In this document: positions 43,080 through 54,199 of the stretch, one piece after another
How positions within the stretch are numbered: the stretch's first letter is position 1
How the letters are laid out: each line of letters opens with the position of its first letter
Assembly: GCA_030248225.1 (NCBI GenBank)
Contig: JASANE010000473.1
Span: 1-64,000, forward strand
Length of the DNA stretch: 64,000 nucleotides
Direction: 5' to 3'
DNA from: Trileptium ribeirensis
Lineage: Eukaryota; Nematoda; Enoplea; Enoplida; Thoracostomopsidae
The notes under the pieces: model-generated
What the model saw: only the letters and a program-made list of their open reading frames with translations
Told to the model about the DNA's origin: nothing
The model's database searches: none
Made by a program: the position numbers and the translations under genes

Positions 43080-46000
43080 ACAGAAAACTCAATTGTAATC
43101 GGTCTGCAATAGGGGTCTGAAAAGGATATATTAAACTGTTTTTATGATCATGTTTTATAAATTCGCAGATTATACATTGGTTGCTTTGGAAAATAGCCTT
43201 GTCACTAGGTTACTACCGCAACCGGGTCACAAAATGGTGGCCCGGTTTCATGTTCGTCCCAATCATTAGGAGAACGATTAGAACAACAAAATATCTTCAG
43301 ATAAGCCAAAGTACATTAGTATGATCAAGGTCACAAAATTCTAGAGATATCTTTGTTCTTTTACATTTGTCCTTTTCTAAAGGAATAACTAATGCTTAGA
43401 ATTTAAATATAAGACTGAAATACATAAGTTACAGCATACTTTATTGTGAATTGGAGACAACAAATATTTCTCCGTTTAGGTTTGATTAGCTCATTCCACA
43501 AGAACACAACAAAGCTTAATCACAACTTTAATAGCTGCGAACGAAACATTATTGCAAGCGTCCGTAAAACACAATTTTGTACACATGTTTTCTATCTATA
43601 AAATACAATGTTTTATGTAGCACAGTATATAATGAAGGTTTTATTTTGCTATAAAAATATTTTAAATATGTTTAGCTCAAAAAGTTAAAACGTGTTGCAA
43701 ATCTTACAAAGTTTCACTTTGAAATCAAATTTATGTGCTTATAACCCTACAATACCAAAACGTTTGTTGAAAAGCGGTCAGCTATCTGAGTTTATTGTAC
43801 ATCGATGTTCCCGCGTGCGTTGTGGTACGCTCGCTTTACGAGGTTACTGAAGGAACCGAGCAACATAGTTGCGCCATGACTTCCCAAGACTCAGGGTGGT
43901 ATGAGCATCATCCCGCTTTTCGAGTCCATTCCCCAAGGCATTCGTGTACAGAAAGTCTCTACAGTACTCCACAATGAATGGTGCAAAATGTTTAGAAAAG
44001 AAACAGCTTGGAGCGGGGTTTGGGGGGCGACAGTTGCCCGCATTAGTCTCAGTGTAAATCTATATGTAAATGTGAACCTCAAACTATAGCTTAGATTTAC
44101 GGTACCGATTATGACATATCTTGCTCTTCAGGTTACTGTATAGGCATTTGTCTGCACAAGAGCCAATCAGAGTGCGTCCGGACTGATACCGTCGGTCAGG
44201 CCGGGCCGTGTATAAGTCAGGCTAGTGTACAAAACTCGTGGCCCATCGATGAAGTTCCAATTTAGCGACGCCGCAAGTTTATTCGGTTTTATAGAATCTA
44301 CTCATTACTTCACATGCAAATATTAATGAAGGGACCGTAACGTTTGAATATAAATAATATCTATTTGACATATGGAAAAGTGGCTACAGCACTAGCTTAC
44401 AAATTTATTAAAAAAATGCATGATATATAATATTCTACTCCAAAATTGTCGCCGATTAAAGCGTTTTCTGCAACTAATGCAAAGAGCTAACTAACTCTTT
44501 ATACACAATTAGCCTACTATAAATAAAAAATTGGCGTTCCTGCTGCGCACAATTATAAGTATACAATGTGCGGCAGATATTTCAGTAATATAAATTTTCG
44601 AAATCAATTATACATGATTGCACAAATTTTATCGCAACAAACTTGAAAAAAATTATTAGCAACGGTATCGATTTCAGTTAATACAAATGTCACTAACACT
44701 GACATTTATACAATGTACAAGCTTCATCTATATAGATAAAAATAATGGCGAAACATGTCATGTATTCTAGTATACAAGTAGCAAAATATATGTATGTATA
44801 TAAAAGCTACCCCAGTGTATGTATGTATATATATACCTATGCGATATAAACACATTCTGATAAAACTTTGTTTCACTCCGTAGCAATCGCTCTGACTACA
44901 ACTACAGTGGTATATATTTTCAGGCGCAAAGTTTACTACTTTGCGCTTTAAATTTAAGATGTCTGACTAAACTGCTACGACTGCTACTACAGATTATCTC
45001 CACATATTCTTACGTACCACGTGCTATATTAATACAGAAATGTGGTCTTATCAGCACAGAATATATAAATACTGTTCCACTATAATAGCAATCCTATGGG
45101 AAACAGCTGAATTACATATATAGTCATATTGTATATACTGCCGATAGATTCTGACAATTTGAGGGGTTGTATATTTGCATATATATCCGTCCTTATGTGC
45201 AGTAAAGGTATATACAGTACGAGGTATCGAAATTTCGCACTGACTTTTGGATTACGTAAACCGTTGAAGTCACCTTGCGGTGTATCACGAAAAATTCAGC
45301 TGCGTAGACGATGTGATGGGTCGACATAAAACTATGGTTCGGTCATTAGAAGCTGACGGCATCTCTACCATAGATACACGGCCTAAAGCCGCCTATTATT
45401 TTATATCAACCAACAAAACGCCGGTAGTTAGGTGGCACAACATGCAGAGCTGGCTGGCAACACAATGTTAAATATGTGATGTTCATTCTGTTATATAAGC
45501 ATTACATATATAAACAAAATTTGCACATTAAAATCATAAAACATACACAATACAAAACCATGTTGCATATATTATTTTGAACTTGTACACTTGAAATAAA
45601 AACCGGCCAGTTTTATTTCATTGTCACATAAGGATAATAGTGTTGAAATTGTTCTCGTTAAACACAACTGCTCAGTGTCACACGAAATATTTTAAACCAG
45701 ATCTCTGTTTGAGTTCCACATACCTTAACAGTAAAACAAAAAACCTCAGGTTAAACGAATATCTCATGGTTTTCGCACATGGCACAAGATAATGTTGAAT
45801 TGAACCGAGAACAAAAACTTTATAGGTAAAGTGAAAAACTGCACTTACAATGACTACTGAGTTGTGTGCTAAGTAACAGCTAATAGGTATATATATGATA
45901 TCTTGCTACTGAAGAAAGGGAGTAGCAATCATAACATATATTGCAGTTTGACTGTATCAGTGGAATGGGCGTTCATATTCATCGGCCTCCCACCCTTATG

Positions 46001-47950
46001 AGAGTAACCCTCCAATAGCTTGTGCTTCGAAAACCTATAATTTCAATGCTTGCTTACAAAATAGGGCTAATAATCTGCAGAACAATTCTGAGAATACAAT
46101 GCCGTTGTCTGGTTGGCATTCGCGGTTCCAGCAAACATTTTTGAACAATGTTTACGTCGGACATTCTACATGCTAAATGCTTCCAACGAAATGCTGTTAA
46201 CATTTTCAGCTACCGTAGTTGTGTTAAAAATTAGATATTACAAAAATACGGACTGGGTTCCTCTGGGATTATATTTTTAGGCCAACTTGGTCAGTTATGC
46301 TATGTAAAAAACAAAACTAGCTATCTAGTATTGCTTCAAAATAACTACGATCAGTGGCAGTGATGATTTTGCACCTCTCATACGAACAACAGAGGTCTCA
46401 TTAATGTGTACGACTGCAGTTGGTGCTCTATCGCAACGCTATCCCCAGAATAACAATTTATATATAAATAAAATATCGAATTAAACCGATAAAATATCAT
46501 TCTAAAATATATATTGTCGTTTAATTTATGTTCAATATATATTTCAAATTCACTTTAGTACAATATATACATTAATTTATAACACCCGTTGTGTGCCTTG
46601 ATTTCTCAACAAAATCAATCACTTTTAATTTATTTTGTTCGTGTGTTTGTGGTGATCGAAACGCCGATGGTATATATATGTAATATACAACGTGTACGAA
46701 AGCGCAAAGCAAGCTGAACGAAGTCCTGCTATCATACAAATATGTCTTACTCCTTTGTTCAAACGTCGAAAATGTCATGCTATGTTGCATGTATCGTATA
46801 CAAAACAGGGAATGGGTGTCATGGTGTCAGAGGATGTGAGTATGAAAACTTTGAGCACTATGTGGTGGGTAAGGGATTCATTTACATAGGCTTTTTTACC
46901 ACGACTCTCTAATTCCCCGTAACGGTAATATAGGGACGGAATTTTTTCAGGACTGTGAAACAATATAAACTATTATTGATAGTTTAGGTGTGTACCAGCG
47001 ATAACTAAAATGCCACTGGCGACAAGCTCTAGACGTTCAATGCTTACCAAAGGTATAAAAACAAAAGTAGGTGTCCGTATGCAGAATTTACTGAGGTGTA
47101 TGTCTGGGTTCACCGTATGGAGCAAGCGACAAAAATACGCTCGTATTATGACGTTCAACTATTATTATCTACTTAATTCCAATTTGGAAAACCAATATTG
47201 TCAATAGGCACGCGGCTTGTAACATTGTGTTAATTCTGTCTGCTATAAAGACCGAAGAAGAAATTTGTTGTCCGTACGTGGGCAGACCTATCGGCCATTG
47301 ATCAATCCAACAATAATAAAAGACTAATAGTGGTTTCAAAACCACAAATGAATATTCCGAGATTCAGCGTAACTGCGGGGTTTGTATCAAACGCATCGTC
47401 ATCGCGAGCCCAAAACTTCGGGCAAAGGCTTACTTTAAACTCCTACTAACCAAACTATATAGATCATATATGAAAATTCTGTAGTTGTATGATAAGTATT
47501 TCTAAGCCAGCTTTATAACACTGTAATGGAGATAGATATATAACGAATAATGTCAATGTATCAGCTACATAACTACATAACTATAGAGATCGTTTACGAA
47601 AATTGTATATACGTGGATTAACGCATTGCTGATCCATCGTTTCAATGTATCAATTGAAACTGCGGTATTATGTATTCTAAGTTATGTCAATGTCATATCA
47701 ACTGTATTTATAATATTCAATATATGTACCTAATTTCGTCCAATTGTGTTCGACTCAAAATAGTTTCGTTGCTGGATTAATATGCAAGCAAAATATTTTT
47801 ATCATTATTATTTAAATATGTGCGTAAACATACGTATATATATATTTGTAAAATATTCTACTGTAATTCTTTCCTGGGAAAATGGTCGTAGCGTGGTTCC
47901 CAAAATATTATGCTGATTTCTTAGATTTCAAACTCATAATAGTTTACGAA
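43080..47950. other. AT-rich gene-poor DNA
   Basis: I see no supportable gene. Short frames at 45280-45471 and 47010-47066 look slightly protein-like (the second has an AG acceptor and a GTATAA donor) but match no family. A perfect small hairpin, GCGCAAAGT with its complement, lies at 44924-44946. TATATA runs are frequent. Confidence 0.4.
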
Positions 47951-48239
47951 TACGGTAAGCCCACAAAATGGCTCGCGCAAACACCCACTGCATGGTAGAG
48001 GTTAGAATTTCGGCCCTGTCCAGCCCAGCCCACAGGCCGACATTAAACGGTGTTACGAACTGGTCCCGCCGAATTGTCGTTCAGGGCGAAAAATTTCGCT
48101 CCGCGGTCACCTCTAGCAATGATCGAATGATCAGTAAACAGTTCGGTTAAAGATTTTTTGTCGCGCCCATTCCAGGTTTATATTACTGTATTCTGTACAA
48201 CAAGACGTCCGACACCGATTACAAACAGGCCGAGCGGGC

Positions 48240-48485
48240 TTTGCCATAGTTTACCGCCTTCGGGCAGGGTCGGCCTGACCTCGGTTTCCTACGAGTTGGG
48301 CTCAGCCAAACTGGGAATCCAGTGGTTCGGGCCGAGCCGGCATCTGTTTCCAACTGGTCGTGCCAGGTCCACCTCGACTTTATACGCGTCGGGCCGGGCC
48401 GACCTCGACTTCCTAGGGGTCAGGTCAGGCTTATCTCGACTTCCTACAAGTCGGTCCGCGCCGACCTCGACTTCCGGAAATTTCG
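48240..48485 (+). repeat. GC-rich minisatellite (CCGACCTCGACTTCCTA)n
   Basis: About six to seven diverged units of roughly 35 bp share GGGCCGGGCCGACCTCGACT followed by TCCTACAAGTC. The repeat keeps two frames open and yields repetitive arginine/serine/aspartate-rich translations. These are by-products of the minisatellite. Confidence 0.75.
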
Positions 48486-49540
48486 GCTATCAGTAAGTTA
48501 CAATAATAATAAACCTGCGCCGGTGCGTAACGTAATCCATTTTCACATAACAATGTTATATTATTATAAGACAGCAACAGTACTGCAAATCAATATCGTA
48601 AGGTACGCGAAGGCAAGATTAAAATAAAAATCGAAGACCAAATAAAAACAAATCATGATAAAACATCGCGTCTACTATAAAAAACCAGCGTACGCTAACA
48701 AAAGACACCGCGGTGACCGGATATAACCCAGAAGGCGCGGAAAAGGCATTTTCCGGATTACTGAAATGAAATGACTAAATTATATGTGAACAAGTGCCAG
48801 ATCCTGAAGTCAGGTAGGCGATACTGCAATGTGTGAATCTATGCCTGAGCTCGGTGCATATTATTACACCTAAAATTTTGGTGAACAAAAATTCTGCTGT
48901 TCGATCAATGAAGTTATATCAGAATACTACAAATCGAGGTGGGTGACTAAATTGCCATCAGGTCATGGTAGTGACCAGACTACCTTAGTAGCCGAGTGCC
49001 AAGGCCATCCTCCAAAGCAGTCAATGCATATAATTTCTGTGAAGCCGTAAAAGAAAACGTCTAGGAAAACATTTGTACATCAAGCAAAGGCCACTGCTTA
49101 ACAACCTGCTATTACAGACACACCAAACTTCAAAACCAGCTGAACAAAAATGTTGAAATTTGAACTAACAGAACGGTCTTAGCACGACGATATATGTTGT
49201 AATACCATGAGTCGGAGAAAATAGTCGCATATTTTTACTTGTCGAATTATCTTTTTCTGAGCCAAAAAACCTGCAGCTTCAACCCGAAACTGGCGTTGAA
49301 ACTGTCATGAGCACCGACTCGTGTATTTTTAGAGATGGAGCTCAACTAAAGACCCCAGTGGTCTGAAACGACAAATATTTTTAAATTATTAGTCCTGGAT
49401 ATGCTACAAAAACTATACTTACTCTTAATATTGTATGTAATATATTAAGCATCTAGGTCGACGAAGTCACAAACACTGTTAAATCGTTCTTTACTTAACT
49501 GTTATTTATCAAAATCCAAAATGCTTAATTCCACACTCTA

Positions 49541-50560
49541 AAGCCTAGAGCTATGTAATAAAAACCATATGTTTATCGGTACATGATATAATTCATAAAT
49601 GAATAGTGGGAATTGGTTTGGATTATTGGGCCTTAAGCTTATCAAAAGCCAAAAGTGGTAAAAGACACAACTAGGCCACCATATCTTTGTACAACTCATC
49701 TTCGGGTGTGTTGATTCCGACATGTTATCCTTTTTTGCCTTTTAGTTGAACACTAAGAGCTCCGACCCCATCTTCCGGGTCAAAATGGCAAAAACAGGTT
49801 TTAAGGATGCTTTAACAAATCTGGAAAACAGTTGCCAGTGTTTAGAAGCTTATATTTCGCGACACAGGCTTCCAGAAACCAATCATGGACATCTACAACT
49901 CACTTTTTTGTTGGGCACCTCCCTGAGTCGATTAACATTGCCGAATTCGACTTCCACAATGTTGCCTATTTTCATTTGCCTGGATAAGTATTGCTACCAG
50001 GGCATCAGGAATGGTATACATAGGTTTTCCGGATCGCTAGACACGATGGTTTGATTACATGACCTCCAGAAAGAATATTTCATAATGTATTGTGGTTTAG
50101 CGAGCGGTTTAGAATCAACAAACCCGATTTGTTTATCTTCAACTGGTTGGTTGGCTATATATTGCTTTCAGAACTATGCCATAGTCTGACCAAAAAAATT
50201 TAACCATCATGAAATTTCACGGAATACGTAGATTTTTTAAAACATTTCGTTTAGTTGCATATTATCCTGGAGGTTTCCTAATTTGCATAACCAACTTCAG
50301 ATGCCACAAACTTGTGCTTTTTGTCAGAAATTATGCATTTAGCCCAGACTGTTTGGAGCTTAGGTGCAAGTTGGAGACGTTTCGACAATCCCACATCTCT
50401 GTCTTTCAATTGGTTCTGGTGGCTCTCCGGCACCCCCATCTAAATTACCAAGATATATAAAATATCACAAATTTGCGCTTTATTCTGAACTTATTGGCGA
50501 TAAGTATAAATTGAAATAGCGTGCCTGATCGTCCATCCCTGTTAAGCCTGTTTTAGTAAC
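49541..50560 (+). repeat. Family A plus ~185-bp repeat assemblage, second locus
   Basis: GAGCTATGTAATAAA to TGTTATCCTTTTTTGCC (49550-49737) matches the start of family A. TTAGTTGAACACTAAGAGCT through CATCTACAACTCAC (49742-49900) matches the 740-bp unit. CAGGGCATCAGGAATGG and TAGGTTTTCCGGA (49999-50036) match the ~185-bp repeats at 15.4-15.9 kb. A foldback element follows at 50765, so the locus mirrors 12.3-16.0 kb with pieces in a different order. Confidence 0.6.
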
Positions 50561-50584
50561 AGATTGTTTACTAAAACAGGCTTA
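50543..50584. repeat. Perfect 17-bp stem hairpin
   Basis: TAAGCCTGTTTTAGTAA pairs perfectly with TTACTAAAACAGGCTTA around an 8-base loop. It lies between the family A assemblage and a foldback copy and may be an end-to-end remnant of a small inverted-repeat element. Confidence 0.85.
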
Positions 50585-50764
50585 ATCATCGACTCAGTGA
50601 TGGCTGTACCGCAAATCTTGGTGCAAAATACCTTCTCAAAAGAAAAATAGACAAAATAGAATTGTAGTTGTGAATGGCAAAGTCTAGTCTTTGAAGTTTA
50701 AATAAAAGACTGACATTTTAGGATTTGGTTTTCCATATCCGGATAATCCTGAACATCCGATATA

Positions 50765-51465
50765 GGTACTTTTTCATTATCCCCCAGCCCGAATTTGGTC
50801 AATTTTGAAGATACAGAGCTGATTTTGGTATCAATCGATTCAGCTCGGTGAGGCCGTTCAGAAAATATTCATTTTACCCACATCCCTGGAAAATTTTTTT
50901 CGATTTTTGAGGTCCCCATGGTCCTTTCGGGAAACCAAAAATTTTTAATTTGAAATATGGTCATAGTGGGCACCATTCGACTCGGCTTGATGAGAGAAAT
51001 GTACTGGTGTGTATTTTATTGAAATCTACGCCACCGGCAGAAAGTTATAAAGGCCCAAGTAACCCTGAGGGGCGGTACGTTACAACGTTAGAAAAAATAG
51101 CTTAGAGCGGGCGGTTCAGGGGGGGCGGCACCCCGACTAAAGCTTAGTATATAGAGAACGGCATGGTCTGTATTTTATTTTCGCCTCTCGGGGTTACTTG
51201 GGCCCTCACAACTTTCTAACGGTGGCGTAGATTTCAATAAACTACACACCAGTCACCAAGCCAAGTCGAATGGTACCCAAAACGACCATATTCCGAAGAA
51301 AAAAAATTTTCGGATCTCAAGGTTGGGACCTCAAAAAATCGAAAAAAATTTTTTCAGGGATGTGGGTAAAATGAGTATTTTGTGAACCACCTCGTCGATC
51401 TGAATCGATTGATACCAAATCTTCAACATTGACCAAATTCCGGTTGGGGATAATGGAATAGAACC
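50765..51465. mobile_element. Foldback DNA transposon, copy 2
   Basis: Inverted arms match copy 1 closely (CAGCCCGAATTTGGTCAATT, TCAATCGATTCAGCTCGGTG and the partners near 51395-51450). The flanks are CCGATATA (50757-50764) and CCGATAAA (51466-51473), an 8-bp duplication with one difference, which fixes the element ends as GGTAC and GAACC. The centre holds module B in reverse. No coding capacity is seen in 701 bp. Confidence 0.85.
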
Positions 51466-51883
51466 CCGATAAATCCTACAATTTTACACGGATATGGTAT
51501 TCCATATCTCTGCATATCACTAGTCAGGGAATTTTCACTATAAGCACATTCCACTTTATAACAGGTTCTTGTTGGAATAGAAAGCAATGAAAGGACTGCA
51601 AAATTGTCGCAAATTATCGTACTGGGCAAGCATTAACGATTCATACGAAATGTTTTAACGAAAACATGTGTTACAGAAACGTTATTCAACCACTTAATCG
51701 ATGTAAAAATACACAAAAAATATATTTAAGTATGCAGCGAACGAAGAAAGCAACATCTAACCCAAAATCTATGTAAATAAAAACAAACATATTGAAACTA
51801 AGTGCACATAGTAATTTGGATTCGTATTTTTCTACAACAAATGGTACAATACACGCTGCAGCAATTTCTTACAAACAATACTT

Positions 51884-52264
51884 AAAGCGTGTTCACACGC
51901 TCAAAATTTTTGCTCAAATTTTGATCAAAATTTGAGCTCAAATTTTGATCAAAATTTGAGCTCAATTTTTGATCAAAATTTGAGCTCAAATTTTGATCAA
52001 AATTTGAGCTCAATTTTTGATCAAAATTTGAGCTCAATTTTTGATCAAAATTTGAAAGCATCTTTTTTGCATTTTTGGTGAGTTTGAGCGTGTGAACACT
52101 GTTCATACTTTTCAAGATTATTCCTGTAACCAATCATGGACGAGAAGTATTACCTGAAAGAGTTTGAGTTCAAATTTAGTTCTCAAATTTTGAAGTATCG
52201 AAATTTTTCGTTAAAAATTACCGTCAAATTTTGAGCTTAAAATTTGAGCGTGTGAACACGCCTT
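51884..52264. mobile_element. MITE containing an array of 24-bp palindromes
   Basis: The termini AAAGCGTGTTCACACGCTC and AAGGCGTGTTCACACGCTC (reverse complement of the right end) are flanked by the exact duplication TACTT (51879-51883 and 52265-52269). The left half holds about six tandem palindromes of the form CTCAAATTTTGATCAAAATT plus TGAG, some with one base deleted. A third TTTGAGCGTGTGAACAC lies inside at about 52083. The element is 381 bp and has no gene. A frame reading SNFDQ repeats is an artefact of the palindromes. Confidence 0.8.
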
Positions 52265-53541
52265 TACTTGCCGTGTAATTATGCACGTGCAGTTGACAGC
52301 AAAGCTGCGCTGCGATATAATGCTTAAAAAGCATCTCTTACTATTAATATATAAGTTTGTAACACTTCAACGATGAGCGACGAAATAATTTAAAGCAACT
52401 TTATAGCGGATAACGGGCGACTCGGCAACCTTTTTTGCATTTAAGCAATCCCAGATTGCCGCGCCAATATTTTCAAGCAAGGATTTTATTGAAAATTTTC
52501 AAACATGTCAAGTCCCCCAGCATATCAGTCTAGTTTAAAATCCAGAATGGTTGCATAAAGTAACTCGCCATTAAACATCAAACTTTTGCCGTATGATGCT
52601 AATTCGACTTTTTTTGTACGCCATGTTGTTGTGCAAAATTTTACATGATTCAAAATTTCGCGTTTTCGATGACTGCACAAACAAGCCCACAGAACCATGT
52701 TAGGTCATCGAGTTACGTATATATGGCTAATAGCATCATGTCAGCTGCGCAGTATTAGAATATATATCAAAAAGGTGATTAGCACGTCGGCAGAAATATG
52801 TTTTGAGCGAAACAAATAGGCAATTTTCCGTTCAGTGGCCGAAGCGAAATACGCTCGCATGCTATGCCGTTCTCGATATATACAAATATAAGACGTAGAC
52901 GAACCTTAAGTCGTGGGGGAATGACGTGGGGGAAGCTAGTGTACGGCTCAAAAGTACGGCACCTAAAGATAGAAACATTTTCGAGCACCTTCTGCCTGTG
53001 GTATGGATAAATATGGCTTAGGGCCCCGACCCTTGGGTTAACCCCATAGTACCTTCGATATGGGCACCTAGTAATACCAACTGTTACAGCGCTACACCAC
53101 CACCAACGCTACACGCCCTATCCGAACGAATTTTTCAGGAACAATACTCGACGCAAAATTGTAAAGTAATCTTTTTAATGCTGAACGGAAATATGTTCGT
53201 GTACCATTTGCAGTCAACGCACAAAATCATTATTATTATTGTTATTATGTACAAAGTACATATACGATTCGAAACATGCAAATTTATTTTTACATTGAGT
53301 TGTATCCAACAATAAAACTTTTATAAAAACGTTTGATCTTCCAAAAACTTGAAAACAAGCAAAAAATCATCAAATGAACACCAACCACAAAATGGCCCAC
53401 AACGGTATTGCTAAAACGATTAAAAATTTAAATATGTACAATCATTATAGCGAAGCGAAGAAAAACTTATTAACGACGATCGAATTACGCCAGTAACTAT
53501 ATATAATCAAGAGTTTATGATGATTTCTGAGGAGTGTTTGA

Positions 53542-53850
53542 CTCTTCGAAATAATAATAAAAGCGTCGGGTATGACACGATTTATTTAAATCTTATCTTT
53601 CCCTAGTTCTGGGGGCGTCATCCCCCAGGGCGTCACCGTATCACAAAATTCGTTCCGACCCACCCCAGTTTTGATAATTGTCGTTTAAAATTTTTTTCGA
53701 AATCCCACCCTAGTTTTGAGGGGGTCGTGCCCCCTCAAACCCATGATCCCTCCCCAAAAGTTATGGGGCAAACCCCCAGAACCACGGAGGGAGGAAATAA
53801 CGTCGAAGTGGATCGTGTCATGCCCGACGCTTTTACATGGTGATTTCGAC
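53542..53850. mobile_element. Mutator-like MITE with long terminal inverted repeats
   Basis: The ends TTCGAAATAATAATAAAAGC and TCGAAATCACCATGTAAAAGC (right end reversed) continue into GTCGGG(T/C)ATGACACGAT on both sides, giving arms of about 40 bp. Flanks GAGTGTTTGA (53532-53541) and GAGTGTTATA (53851-53860) agree at 8 of 10. Long arms with a 9-10-bp duplication fit Mutator-like elements. The interior has C-rich inverted pieces and no gene. Confidence 0.7.
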
Positions 53851-54199
53851 GAGTGTTATACTGTTACGAAGAAGTGGTCATGAATTCATGGTATAACAAA
53901 TTGGAGAACGTACTCAGCTATGAAACTCATCGTTCCGTTATTTGGTGTCCTTTACCTTTACTAGCTAACCAGGCACGGGAACAGGGGCGCCCCCACCGCC
54001 AGGATACACACATACGACACGACGTAAACTTAATACATGCTATAGAAGGATCTAAAAGGGTATACAAATCTAACTTAAAACATGCAGCTGACAACGCCAC
54101 CCCACCGCAAATTTCTAGATATGAAATCACTAATAAACAATTTGCTAATGTGAACATATATAGTTGTATCGACACCCAATGACATTCTACCGTGCTGAA

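Noticed and set aside
46692..47207. Several 60-70-codon frames with a GTGAGT or GTATAA donor nearby
   Set aside because: Both strands are open over the same DNA and no acceptor-donor pair gives a recognisable product.
48158..48627. Two overlapping Arg/Ser-rich open frames
   Set aside because: They are translations of a GC-rich minisatellite in two frames, with no conserved protein.
51882..52133. Repeated SNFDQ peptide frame, or a CRISPR-like array
   Set aside because: The repeats are contiguous 24-bp palindromes without spacers inside a MITE in animal DNA, so neither a protein repeat nor a CRISPR array.
53853..54182. 109-codon + strand open frame
   Set aside because: It abuts a MITE, has no recognisable motif, and an 82-codon frame is open on the opposite strand. 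Coding status cannot be supported.
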